64,000 nt of DNA from Oikopleura dioica (GCA_907165135.1 OU015567.1:4407001-4471000), one strand, 5' to 3'; positions 23,661 to 35,578 are shown, counted from the stretch's first letter. Made by a program: numbers and translations. Notes: generated from the letters alone by a model not told the origin.

Positions 23661-24411
23661 ATACTTTTCACTCGCCTTTGCCTGATCCTACAGAGTCGTC
23701 GCAACTGTTGTCGCGGAGCTCTTGTCCAGCACTTTTGAAATTTCCAGGAGAGTTTCTTGCGAAGCCGACTGAAGTTCGTCCATTTCTTTTTCGATCTTGA
23801 GCATTAGCTCGGATGAAGGGCGGCTCGGGCTGCGAGGAGTTGGGGTTGTCAAAGAGGCGGTGAGGGATGAGCTGCACGAGGAGTCGGTTTGCTCGGAGAT
23901 GGATAGAGCATCGACGCCAGTTTCAACTAAAATTTTACTTCAAAGGTTTATGAAATAAAAAATGAGCGAAAATAATAAACAAATATTATGTCAAAAATAT
24001 ATCAAAATAATATTCAGCTGTCTGGCTTACCAAAAATATCCATTATTCATAGAAGATTACGCTCCGTTTCGTAACTTTGGACGCTTGAAAAATGAAATTC
24101 TCTGTCTTCAAAAACGTGCGAAGAAGCACTGCTGATTGGCCGGTCCGAACGTCCGAGGAGTAAAAATCAATTTTTTATTTAAATTTTATGATTGCTTCAA
24201 AAAACAAGATCCACATCGGAAATAAGACGATTCAAGCTTGGGTTTCAAAGGCAATCTTACGAAGATTTCGCGTAAGAGAAAATCTCATTGGCCAATAGTA
24301 TCGATGGAAAGCTTGGTTCCCGAGGGCGAAGATGGGAACGCAGATACAGATTCAAAGAAGACTTCGCTAGAGACATTTTTGGTCAGAACAGAGAAAACGG
24401 AGTTTGAAAGG

Positions 24412-26272
24412 ATGAAGGTTCTGGTTGTCGGCGGCGGCCTCACTGGTGGAATGATTTCATATTTTTTGAGAGGAGTGAAGCAGTTCAAAATTACTTGCTG
24501 GGAAAAGGTAATTGATCAAAATCAGTACTATCAACAAGTATTTTAACTGTTGTTGTAAAAACTTTTTTAGACTCATTTCCTTGTTTTAATCCCGAACTCT
24601 TTTCAGAGTCTGTCACAGAAAAAAAAATTAAAGAACCAATTTATGAGTCTTATTATGGTGTTTCCCTTTGTTAATTTTCCCCCTTGTTCACAGGATAAAC
24701 GTCAGCAAAAATCTGAATTAAGCAGGATAGACTTAGGCAAACGGTTCCCGAGTTAGCAGCATAAACTTTGGCTAATTGGGTCTGAGTTAGCAGGATGAAC
24801 TTTGGCACCAAGTTAACAGGGCTGAAGGAATCACCATTGTTCTGCCTCACGGCCTCAGTAATGATTCACCTACCCTGTTAACTTGGTGCCAAAGTTTTTC
24901 CTGCTAACTCAGACCCAATTTGCCAAAGTTTATGCTGCTAACTAGGGAACCTTTTGCCTAAGTCTATCCTGCTTAATTCAGATTTTTGCCGACGTTTATC
25001 CTGTTAACTAGGGGGTGGTCTATATAATATAGCCTATATTAAAGATAATTTAGTCTCGAGGATTGGGAGGAAGAGCAGCCACAAAAAGATCCAACAAAAT
25101 CTCCGGTTGCCAAGCTGATACTGGTCTCCAGGTATGATAATTATATTTTAATCGCTTTGAAATCGATTAAATTTTTTAAGTACCTAACCCGATATGAGAA
25201 GAGCGCGAGGCATGATAATTTATACGATTTTCTTTCCGGAAAAGGCTTGATTTCAAAACTCGATGTGAAGGACATTTCTCACATGAAAAGCGGATCTGAA
25301 AAGATGCAACACTACAAAGCTGTAAATGGCAGCAACACCATCGCGAAGGTACTTTTTCTGAATGAGTTTCGGGTAGAATTGAAATTCAGACTCTCTGGGA
25401 AGAATCAAATGCGGAAGTCATGAAATTGCAAAAGCTGAAATCACTTGATTACTCAGAAGATGGAGTTGTTGCCGAGAATGAAAAAGGCGAAAAGGAAAAA
25501 TTCGACCTCGTCCTATTGGTAACTTTTCATCCCTTTTCGAACCAATGACCATGTTTTTTCAGACGATTCCTGTGCCGCAAATTATCAGGGACATTTCATT
25601 CACTCCTCCGATCGAGAAAAATGCAAGAGAGCAGCTTGAAAAGGTCAAATTCTCATCCCGATTCGCGCTGGTCTACTTTTTTGGCGACAACTACGATATT
25701 GACAGTAGAGTCGCAGGAAGTTACGCAGCGAACAAGGATGATCCAATCGTTTACTGGCACATTGATGGTGAGTTCGATTTTAATTCGGGATTTTATCGGT
25801 TTTTAGAGGCGAAAAGATTCGGAATGGACACAGAGAAGAATTTCCGGACAATTATGTTTCACTTCAAAAAGGGGCTTTATTGCGATTTAACTCCTGCAGA
25901 AGCCCTTCCGAAACTTCAGGAACATGTAGCCCAGAGCTTTCCAAAACTAGTACGAAAAAGCTTTTTATCACGTTTTTCTTACACCCCGATTTTAGCCCAC
26001 CCCGGCCGAAGCAGTCCCCCATCGTTGGCTATTTAGCCAAGTTGATGAGAAATTTCCAGGATCAGAGGTAAACACTCAACTTCTACTGGCTTTGTCTAAC
26101 GAGCTTTTTCTAGGGATATTTGTCCCTGAATGACCAGATAATAATTTGCGGCGACTCGTTTGGAACTCGAGGAAACTTCGATGGATGCGCCGAGTCTGCA
26201 AGTCAAACAGCTGATCATATTCTTTCATTACTGCCAAAAGAAGCTGAAATTTCAACGGAAAAGGATAAATAA
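24412..26272 (+). CDS. RNLS: Renalase-like FAD-dependent amine oxidase
   Basis: Eight exons: 24412-24507, 25054-25131, 25181-25348, 25390-25518, 25563-25767, 25807-25949, 25996-26067 and 26114-26272. They total 1050 nt, giving 349 aa, close to the usual renalase length. The N-terminus MKVLVVGGGLTGGMISYFLR is the FAD dinucleotide-binding motif; SRGLGGRAAT matches the second flavin motif. FDLVLLTIPVPQI, HRWLFSQV and IIICGDSFG follow the renalase order. Renalases oxidise dihydro-isomers of NAD(P)H; whether this copy is secreted is unclear. An in-frame stretch without stop reaches back to 24238, with an alternative ATG at 24304, so the start could be earlier. Intron 1 (546 bp) holds a hairpin MITE; the others are 41-56 bp. 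Confidence 0.9.
24679..25015. mobile_element. Hairpin MITE with internally repeated arms
   Basis: Inverted arms of about 145 bp start CCCCCT and end AGGGGG, with a loop of about 50 bp. Each arm is made of four to five imperfect 31-34 bp units of the form GTTAGCAGGATAAACTTTGGCA. No clear target duplication was found. It lies entirely within renalase intron 1. Confidence 0.75.
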
Positions 26273-26426
26273 AGATACTTTCAAAACATGATTCGGCTTT
26301 TGTCTCATCCAAAAATACCATCTTTTCTCCATCAAACAAAATAAAAACCTCAACCGCGCGGTTGAAAAAGGTCACTTTCCCGACCCCCTTCTCTTTCTCC
26401 CAAAAAACTTCTTTTTCAAAACAAAA

Positions 26427-27190
26427 ATGACGGAAAAAGAAAGCGCCGGGAATTTCAGCAAAATCAGCTCGGTCAATTTACAGTCAGAAAGCTACGCTAC
26501 TGTCACCGACTTCACAGAGAATGACTCAAAATCTTCCTTTACTTCTGCTTCGGAAATATCAGAAGAAGATTCTGATGGAAACGTCCTTTTCGTCCAGGAA
26601 AAACCGAAGATGAACAAGATCGAGCTTGGGGCTTGGAAAAATGCGAGCTTGAACGATACTTCTTTTCTGTCAGAAGAGTCGGGCAATGAAGACCCAGTGA
26701 AAGAAAGCTTTGCGTCGATTGATCACGCGGAAATGGTCAGATTGAGATATGAAGCGAGGCAAAATGATCCACCAAGAATCAACAAGGTACGCCCTTAATA
26801 ATGTCCCCCCCTTTTTCAATGCAAAAATTACATTTTCAGCCGACAATTGTGCAGACTTCCACTCTTCTCTCCCAAATATCCGAAAGCCCTTATTCCCTCA
26901 ACCCTCTATCAGAAGAAAAAGAGCCCCCAGCGCAGGTCAAAAAGCCGCTGAAAATCGACAAAGTCGTTGAAATCACCTATCCAAAGGGACAAAAGCCACT
27001 GAAGCAGTTCGGCCGAAAACCTGTCATTCCAATTCAAGATCCAAAAGAGCTCCTCTTTGACATCACGAAAGAAGCAAGAAGAGAGTCAAAAGTCCAAAGA
27101 GAGAATGGTGGGAATGTCGAAGCAAAGAAAATGTCGATTCCGGGGAATGAAACGGGCATTGATTTTACAGGAATTCGGTCAAGAAATTAA
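26427..27190 (+). CDS. Unrecognised acidic/serine-rich protein, two exons
   Basis: Exons 26427-26786 and 26840-27190 join at phase 0 to give 236 aa. The N-terminal half is Ser/Glu/Asp-rich and probably disordered. The C-terminal half is basic with a motif PKGQKPLKQFGRKPVIPIQDPK. No signal peptide or TM helix. It starts 154 bp after the renalase stop on the same strand, so the two may be transcribed together. Confidence 0.6.
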
Positions 27191-27290
27191 TGAGTTAATT
27201 TATTAGCAGAATTTTCGTGAACAGGGAAAAAGGTTATGCTCAGAAGAGAAATTTGAACTAAAAATTGGTACAGTAAGAATTTTTCGCGAA

Positions 27291-27659
27291 TCACTTTTTA
27301 AGTGGTCGAGAGAAAGTGTAGGAGTCTAAGGAGTCTTCGTTGAAGAAATCTTCAACCTTTTTCAGCGCCTTTTCTTCGTTCAATTTCGCCTCGAACAGGA
27401 TCTCTTCCATTTTTGAAATTTCCGACACTTCCTTCAGCATCAAGTCGCGGAGAGCAATAAGTCCTTTTGGAGAGTTTGTGCTGTCCATAAGATCGCCGAG
27501 ACTTTTGAGCTTATTTTCGCGCTCTTGGATTTTGTATTCGTAGTTTTTCAGAAGTGGAATAAGGGAGTTTTCGAAGAGCGAGTCGTTTGAGCTGTTGTCT
27601 TCTGGCTGCGAGAGGATGAAGAGCTTTTCTTGCTTTGAGAGTTTGATTCGTTTCGCCAT
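27291..27659 (-). CDS. Unrecognised 122-aa coiled-coil protein
   Basis: A single-exon ORF, MAKRIKLSKQEKLFIL at the start, with a lysine-rich N-terminus and a long heptad-like helix (KIQERENKLKSLGDLMD, then EISKMEEILFEAKLNEEKAL). A TATATA at 27721-27727 (read on the minus strand) is about 62 bp upstream of the ATG. It converges on the + gene ending at 27190. Family not recognised. Confidence 0.55.
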   Translation of the reverse strand: MAKRIKLSKQEKLFILSQPEDNSSNDSLFENSLIPLLKNYEYKIQERENKLKSLGDLMDSTNSPKGLIALRDLMLKEVSEISKMEEILFEAKLNEEKALKKVEDFFNEDSLDSYTFSRPLKK

Positions 27660-28010
27660 TTTTTAGTTAGTTGGTTTTTGTTGTTTTATTTTTTGATGAT
27701 GGTTTTCTAGAGCGACGGATTATATACCCGCGCGCAGGGGTAAACAGATGGCGCGGGCCTTGGGCCAGGTGAGATCTGCCCCCAGGTGATCATTGAAATC
27801 AACGATCTGGAATCAATCTCATCATTGAGATCTCAAAGGCTCTTCCATGAATTCTGAATAACAAACAGACAAGCATTATTATTCCGAGTAGATAGCATTT
27901 GAAATTTCAATTACAAAAGTATGCTTCTTTTGAATAATGCATTTTCTTGACCGAAAACAGCAATTTACCGGGAAAAACTTGAACAAGAAAAGCAACAAAT
28001 CGAAGAAGCG

Positions 28011-29079
28011 ATGAAGCCAAAAGAGCCGAAGAAAGAAAATTCAGCACCAGAAAGGACTGTGAGCAAAGTTGGGACAAACATAGGAAGAGTCATTTACGAT
28101 CACAGCTCGGGGATCGAAACGATGGTCAGGAATCAAAGCTCTTTTAGCACGAATACTCTGAAGCCCCTGATTTCGCGCCAAGAAACCATCAGGAATTCGA
28201 CATATCTGGAACAAATAGAAACTTCCGAGCATCGAAACCTCGGTTTTATCGTAAATTTGATACGATTCATTTGGGCGACGTTTAATTTTCTCATCATGGG
28301 TCTTGGAATTTGCCTGATTGTTGGAGGAACATGGGCGTTGTTGAGACTTCGATTGGACAATATTCAGAACCCGCTTCGAGTCACGAGCGAGCCGCTCTTT
28401 TTTGTGATTATTCTTGGCTGTGTTCTTATTCTAGTGAGTTTTGATGGAGCACTGGCTTTTTTCAGAGGAAATACGCTTATGATTACTGTTCATGCTTGGC
28501 TCCTTGTCGGGCTTTTTCTCGTAGCAACGTTATGTTCCATCGTTCTTTGGAGCTTTTCAAAGACGATCAAGCAAATTCTGATTACTGGCATTTTCGACTT
28601 GCTTTATGAATACTCGCCGGATAGAAAAAGCGTCCAGTTTATTCTCGATTGGTATCAGCAGGAGTACAAATGCTGTGGAGTGCTTAAGCCAGAAGATTGG
28701 GAGCTCAATACTTTCTTTTGCAATTTTGTTGATCAAGCTCATGGTCTCTGTAAACCGCCGAATTCTTGCTGCAAAGGTTAGATTATCAGCTCTAGAAAAG
28801 TGAAAGACGCTTTTGTTTTCAGATTTCGTTCCCTGTACTTTCGAAGAATCTTTCAAAAAAGGCTGCTTGGAAAGAACGGAAGAATTCTCCGGGAAAATAA
28901 TCGCCATTCTCAGCATTATTTGGTCCTCGATTTGGCTGATTATGATTCTGCAAATTCTATCGTCCAAGTTTCTCAAGCGAAGAATCCGTCTTCACGAAAA
29001 ATGGAAGGAAACGTATCAAGATGCAAAGTTTCATGCGATTGGGGAGGAAATTAAGATCAAAATGCAAAGTCTAAATTGA
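28011..29079 (+). CDS. Tetraspanin
   Basis: Exons 28011-28776 and 28823-29079 join at phase 1 to give 340 aa. There is a long polar N-terminal cytoplasmic region (about 85 aa, unusual for the family). TM1 is around FLIMGLGICLIVGGTWALL, TM2 around FFVIILGCVLILV and TM3 around AWLLVGLFLVATLC. A large extracellular loop has the diagnostic CCG (YKCCGVLKPEDW), PPNSCC and a later Cys (KKGC), before TM4 (IIAILSIIWSSIWLIMIL). Tetraspanins organise membrane microdomains; no specific member can be named. In-frame codons extend upstream to a CAG at about 27960, so the true start or an SL acceptor may be there. Confidence 0.88.
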
Positions 29080-29081
29080 AC

Positions 29082-29412
29082 GGTTTTTTTGCTGGATTTC
29101 AATAGATCTGTAAATAAAACGCCAATGTCTCCTAAACGGCCTTGTTCTGGGAAATTTGATTTGTCAATATTTATTCGACCGGAACACGCCCGGGGCAGTA
29201 AAATTTTCATCCTGTAGCTGACCCGTATTTTCGCCGCTTTACCGCTTTCCTCCATGATTTCAAGCCGACCGGAAGGTCCGATGACTTCGAACAATCTCTG
29301 CAAATAAAGAATCGATTAAACTTTGTTACGAATCTCTGCGTAAGCTCGTTGACAAGATTTTCTTCATTTTTCTGAGGCGGAAGGCAAATATTGCCAGAAC
29401 AAATTTTTCTAT
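29082..29412 (-). CDS. Possible minus-strand exons, unrecognised
   Basis: Minus-strand pieces 29412-29333 and 29300-29082 would join across a 32-bp GT-AG intron into an open frame reading QKNEENLVNELTQRF then RLFEVIGPSGRLEIMEESGKAAKIR. Protein-like composition supports coding, but no start was found and the 3' end overlaps antisense to the tetraspanin. Weak. Confidence 0.25.
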
Positions 29413-29464
29413 TTAAAAAATTGAAAACTTCGATTTCGATAAGAAGAAATCAGAAGCCCTTTTA

Positions 29465-29534
29465 ATGAGCGGGTTAATTATAAAGAGAATTTTCTGGTCC
29501 TTTGGAGCTGTTGCTGAACTCTTTCTATTCTCAG
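29465..29534 (+). CDS. Candidate alternative first exon of SLC43-type gene A
   Basis: ATG...SGLIIKRIFWSFGAVAELFLFSG then a GT donor at phase 1. This is the same phase and the same hydrophobic first-helix design as the exon 30010-30067 (MSQRILWFVSVLVEAMLFGG). It could splice to the exon at 30138 in frame, or be the relic of another paralogue. No other continuation was found between 29535 and 30000. Confidence 0.45.
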
Positions 29535-30009
29535 GTAAACTGAATTGTTACGTAATGTACTGTCTGTAAATTGACAGTTAAAACAGTAAAGAAAAGAATA
29601 AAGTATATTTTACAAACTTCGTAAAAATCGGAACTTCCGTGACGAGAAAAGGAAGATTACTTTGATCTGACCTAACTGATCATACACTAAACTTCTAGTA
29701 TAAAAGCTTCCCGGAAGAAGAATTTTTACATAAATCTAGGTCAAGGACGGCACTATTTATTGAGTCGTAATAACTCGTTTAAAATACGCCTTTTTAGTCT
29801 GAAAATTTTATTTTCAAAAAGAGCAGGGGCGGATATTTTCAAATCAGATGATTTTTTAAAGCTTTTTTTAAAAAATCTGATTAATAATAAAGTAAATTTA
29901 AAATTGGCGATTTTGAATAAAAATTTATAAAAAAGACTGATTTGATTAAATAATGTCGATCCTTGGGCAGAAAAATTGAAAAGAGATTTCATAAAAATTG
30001 GAAAACAAA

Positions 30010-31841
30010 ATGAGCCAGAGGATATTATGGTTTGTGTCCGTTTTGGTGGAGGCCATGCTTTTTGGAGGTTTATAAATAAGGGGCGAGAAATAAAGGGTTG
30101 AAGGGTCATTTTCTTAAAATTATAAGTAATAATTTAGGTGTCGCTTTTGGCTTTCCTTTCATCGAATATGAGCTGAAATCAGAGGGAATCTTTTACGAAA
30201 CAAAATGCTCAAATGGAACAGATGACATTTGGGGCCCTGGAAAGAAACTCTGCAACGACGCTTTGAAATTGTACAATACGTTGTTTACTGTAGCAGTGGT
30301 TTCCTGCACGATAGGAGTGTTTTTGACTGGATTTATTCTGGACAAGATCGGGATGTTTTGGACGAGGATGTTTTACTGCACCATTACGACTCTAGGTAAC
30401 AAGATTTTTTTATCTTCGAGCTTTTCATCAAATTATAGGCTATGTAATGATGGCTCTTTATACCTCCAATGAGCTTTTGCTTTTCCCCGGTCTGGTCTTT
30501 CTCGCTTGGTCTGGCCTTGCATACCTGGTCATCAACAATGTTTGCGTCTCAATAATGGGCAGATTCGCTGGAGTCTCCGTTATCATCTTTTCCGGAACGT
30601 TTGATGCTTCTAGCGCTACTTTTCTCGTCCTCAGCAAAATGACTGGCACTTTCGGGAAGGGGCAAAATTTTGTTTGAATAGATTTTTTTCCGCGAAAATT
30701 TTTGACCTTTTCTGAAGATCTCTCGACGATGCTTGGATTTCTAGCGGTTATATCCGTCTTCATCCATTTCAGAACATTCTTCATGATGCCATACGCAATG
30801 CCGGGCAAAGAATGGGCCGAGGGAAACTTTTTGCGGTCGAATATTGTGTCCAAATGTCAGAAAGTAGGCGAAAACTCCGAAATCAAGGAAGAAAAATCGG
30901 AAAAGAATGAGCCTGAAAAAGAGAAAATTCCGTTGAAAGAAAGCTGTCTCAATCCGACATTTCTCTTATTTGCCACTGTTTTTGTTGTTTATTCGACGAG
31001 GGTTAAGGCTCTCCAAGGTGATTATTGGCGAATAGCGGGATAAATGATTTTCAGGCTGGATCTATCCTTGGATGGAATGGTCGTACGCCAAAGTCCCGGG
31101 AGACGGAGCAGAAATTGAAGCACATGTTGGAAATCTCCTCGAAATCTATGGGCTGCTTCTTTTTGCCTCGCCACTGTTCGCCGCGCTGCCAGAACTATTT
31201 AGCTGGGTCGGAAGCAAGTTGAATAGAAATGGAATTCTCAACGGAGATATGATTTCTTTGACGATAATCATGAGTTATTCAGCCATAGCGTGCTCGGTTT
31301 GCTCGGGTCAGATGATGTATCGGGTAAAAATAAAACGTATAGGGCTTGATGAAGGGTTCTTTAGGCGAAGGATTTGGACGATAATGCGAATGCATATGCG
31401 CTGATAGTGATTTTTTCGATTGCGAAGACGATTGTTTATGCTGCTCCGAATATGGTAAGTTCAAATTTTACTGCAAAAGGCACATTTTTATTTGGTATTC
31501 AGTTTCTTTTCTACATGTTCCCTCCTGAGCATTTCGGCTCCCTCTACGGCATCCTCACGGCTCCTGGAATCGTCACCATGTGGTTCATCGACCCTCTTTT
31601 CCGCCTGATTCTCGGCGACTCCGAAAGTCTTGCTGATGCTGATTTCGCACCAGTTTCTATCGGATTCGCCGTGCTTTGCGGAGTTGGTCTCGTTCAAGTC
31701 TTTTTGCCGAAAATTGGTCTGATTCCGGCGGCGAAAAGAATGTGCAGGGAGCGACAGATTCAGTCAGAAAGAACGAATGAAGAATCGCATGGAATTGATA
31801 ATAAAGGATTCGAGTTGGAGAAATCAGAAGATATGTTTTGA
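30010..31841 (+). CDS. SLC43-family-like MFS transporter A
   Basis: Exons 30010-30067, 30138-30395, 30439-30645, 30718-31017, 31055-31323, 31365-31454 and 31503-31841 total 1521 nt, giving 506 aa with about 12 hydrophobic segments. Order and motifs fit SLC43 (LAT3/LAT4/SLC43A3): first helix ending LFGGVAFGFPFIEYELK, VIIFSGTFDASSATFL in the middle, a charged cytoplasmic loop (EIKEEKSEKNEPEKEK), and a C-terminal PPEHFGSLYGILTAPG. Intron 3 appears to use a GC donor (30646), because no phase-compatible GT exists; the same GC is conserved in copy B. SLC43 members move large neutral amino acids or nucleobases; the substrate here is unknown. Confidence 0.8.
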
Positions 31842-32059
31842 GGAATTCTTCATGTTCTTCTACTGAGCTGTCTCTGTACATAAATAAAACAGTATGAAAT
31901 TAAGTGGATACGTCATCTTTAGCGCCTACAAAAATGTTTTCTGAATAACTAACAGTAATATTGACGAAAAAACACGCTGAAGACAATGTTTTTCGCTTTA
32001 AAAACGCATTGAATTCGATTCAAATCAGATTCAGAGTCGCTGCACTAGAATACAAAAAT

Positions 32060-32329
32060 ATGTTGATTTTTCGATTGTCCTTTCTTATATCAGGCATATT
32101 TTCATCTTGGACATTTTGGGATGATATTCTCCCCAGCGAGGAAGTCAGATCGGTTTTACATAATAACGGAACGGATGAAAAATATTTTTTTGAGTTTTTT
32201 TTTTAAAATTCGAAATTCTAGCAAATAGAATATTCAACATCCGAGAGTAAAGACAACACAGAAGATGGCGATGTTGAGGGCTTGAAAGAATTCATCCATC
32301 ATTTCGCATCCAAATTCCGAAATCTTTGA
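32060..32329 (+). CDS. Tiny secreted or membrane peptide, copy 1
   Basis: Exons 32060-32176 and 32222-32329 join at phase 0 through a 45-bp intron with a GA donor and AG acceptor, giving 74 aa. The start MLIFRLSFLISGIFSS is a signal-like segment; the rest is polar and acidic. A sister copy at 39145 has the same protein without the intron, which supports the splice model. No family recognised. Confidence 0.5.
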
Positions 32330-32396
32330 TGATTGATGCTGGTTTTTGTATTTATTTATGTTTTTTTATCAAAATAAATTTGCATATTTTTTGTAT

Positions 32397-32963
32397 TCAT
32401 TTTTTGTTGACTTCGACATTGGACTTTGGCGCGCCTTGATCAGTGAGTCCTTTGATTTCCACGTGACTAAAAGAAGTACATGAGCAAATAATTCAACTCA
32501 AAGAGTCCTTACTCAAAGAGCTTTGCCATCAGCGCTGCTTCGACAAAGTAAACCAACAAGTCGAACCACCAGAAAACGTTTGCTGCCACAGCTGCTCCGC
32601 TCTTTCTGCAAAAAGATGTTTTTCGGAAATAAGGGGATCACCTACGAAATGGTGATTATAGCAGCGGCGAAGGCAAAGTGGTAAAGAATGAACCACATGA
32701 TTTTCTCCAGCGTTGGCATTCCACTCCACGTAAAGCATTGGCACTTATCTTGAATTATCAGAGCTGGCCACCAGAATAAACTAGAACTGTTCGAGCGCAT
32801 GATAAATACGGACATCAGACCTGATGATAGAGACGGAAAAGGCAAAAGCCCAGTTAGACGGAAACCAGCAATTGCCATTGTGGCAAACAGCTACCAGGCA
32901 GCAGATGAATGCGATCAGCTCGAAAATGATGTGAAGAGCCCATATTTTGGTTGGATCAGAGGT
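32397..32963 (-). CDS. Four-TM MARVEL-like membrane protein, copy 1 (N-terminus unresolved)
   Basis: Exons 32963-32821, 32786-32646, 32605-32513 and 32466-32397 join with matching phases through introns of 34, 40 and 46 bp. Hydrophobic helices are IIFELIAFICCLVAV, AFAFSVSIISSSLFWW, MWFILYHFAFAAAIITI and NVFWWFDLLVYFVEAALMA, with paired Cys between helices 1 and 2 and between 2 and 3. Layout is reminiscent of MARVEL-domain proteins but the call is tentative. A first exon with MVEQKLIFRLFG near 33212 is possible; the link to 32963 could not be settled. Confidence 0.6.
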
Positions 32964-33748
32964 CTAAATATCAGCCGAAATCCTAGTGCGAAAGTTTATG
33001 ATCGATCCATTTTTGGAAAGATAAAATGGGTTGGTTTCAATCTGATTAAAGTAAAAACATCTGCATTCGACAATAAATTCAGAATTTTTTTTGAATTATC
33101 ATAGAAAATGAAACATCAGTTTTTCCAGCACACATTTGATTTAAATATGGCAAGAACTGTTTTTTAATGTTAAATAATTCAAATAAATAATCAAACCAAA
33201 AAGCCTAAAAATGAGTTTCTGCTCGACCATCTTCAACTCTCTTCTTTTTCTCTTATGTTTGCACTTTTCGAAGCGTTCAGTGTCCCTATGAAATGACTTC
33301 TCAGAATGGCCTTCTAGTTGGCTTTCTGTCAAACGCTACGAAATTCCTCCGGACACTGGAAATCCCGATTCATGAGCTGTAATAAAATAAGATATCTGTA
33401 GCGGATCACGTGAGCTTTCCCGCTGAGCGCAAATTCTGGAAGAAAAGATGAAGATTAAATTAATTCAACGATTGTCAGAGCTAAAGATAATTTAATTTTC
33501 GAATATTTCGGTAAATGTTTTTTGAAATCAACAAGGACTCATTTCTTCTGTTTATATTTTTGGAAGTGCGATTCGTTTTGGAAGATCCCCAAAAATAAAA
33601 ACGAAGATCCAAAATCTGGAGAGCCTATTTGCTTTGCAGTTAAATAAAATTTGTATTCTCACCCCGCCCTGTGCGTCTTGTCTTGGCAAATACGTTTCTC
33701 TAAATTATTACGATATTTGATATAATCGAGAAAAGAGGCAGAGAGAGC

Positions 33749-35020
<1,272 letters not shown>

Positions 35021-35021
35021 A

Positions 35022-35375
35022 TTACTTGTTTGCTTTTCGAAGAGCTTTCAGTGCCCAAGAATCCGTCATGTGATCCTCGATTTGATACTTTTCAAAAAAA
35101 TATTCAAAAAATGACTTTTGCTCAAACTCGAATTTCTGTCGCAGGTTTTTCGGAGTGTGAGGAGAATTGAGCTTCACAGGGCTTTCGGGCAAAGAGCTGA
35201 CGAAATTTTCGATCGCGCGGATTTTTTCGATATTTGTATCAACCCCTCTAGAATCGGTTTAGATGAAATGAGACTGAAGAGAAGCTTACGTTATATTGGT
35301 ACAAGATGCAGTTTGCCGGGATCTTCTTCGTTGGAAAATTGTGCTGGATTCTTTTGTCGATAATTTATGAAAACC
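35022..35375 (-). CDS. Unrecognised small protein, copy 1
   Basis: The last exon 35247-35022 is open and protein-like: VDTNIEKIRAIENFVSSLP then SFFEYFFEKYQIEDHMTDSW, ending ALRKANK. A strong donor (GTAAGC at 35289) ends an upstream exon 35290 to about 35375, but the starting frame is ambiguous (two frames are open). Its stop codon is 1 bp from the stop of PHYHD1 on the other strand. A sister copy exists at 41967-42700. Confidence 0.5.
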
Positions 35376-35578
35376 ATCATTTCTTAAAATTTGTCGAAAT
35401 AATTACCGTATTTTTTCTTAGCAAACCTTCTCGTAAAAAAGCTCATAAGTAGATTTTCTCTTTTTTCTTCCTTGCAGGCTTTTCTCCTCTTTTTTCTTTC
35501 AAAAAATAGTCTCTTGGAGGAATAAATCTACTCAGAAGAGCACTTGAACATAAAAGATAATAGTTTATTTTCAAACTA

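Larger units (their letters stand above)
23156..23692 (+). mobile_element. Miniature LTR retrotransposon (TRIM) with tRNA-like LTRs
   Basis: Two 166-bp direct repeats (23156-23321 and 23527-23692) appear identical, start TGTGGG and end CCTACA, and enclose 205 bp. GAGT is duplicated at 23152-23155 and 23693-23696. The interior begins AACTGGTGAAGACAG, where TGG at 23325 could start a primer-binding site, and ends in the purine-rich AGGGGGAG before the second repeat. These are LTR-retrotransposon hallmarks in a size class without coding capacity. Each repeat contains a tRNA-like sequence. Identity of the repeats implies recent insertion. The ORF beginning MKKPGVEPGTSVF on the other strand is the antisense of the tRNA-like part. 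Confidence 0.8.
22704..24043 (-). pseudogene. BORCS6 (lyspersin)-like gene with two exonic transposon insertions
   Basis: Exon 1 is 24043-24031 and exon 2 runs from 23926 to the stop at 22704. The second exon is interrupted by a 537-bp LTR-type element (23156-23692) and a 252-bp MITE (22832-23083). Removing each element with one target copy gives 13+234+68+120 = 435 nt, one open frame of 144 codons plus stop. Its second half has the helical pattern expected of the BORC subunit 6 C-terminal domain (SDHAVKKAYSAMSVMEEIDRK is split at AYS by the MITE). BORC acts in lysosome positioning; the family call is moderate. Both insertions contain GT-AG pairs that would keep the frame if spliced (160 aa), so the gene may still work. 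Confidence 0.55.

Noticed and set aside
23033..23661. ORFs beginning MKKPGVEPGTSVFMNRC on the minus strand
   Set aside because: They are the antisense translation of the tRNA-like LTR and occur once per LTR copy, so they are not a protein family.
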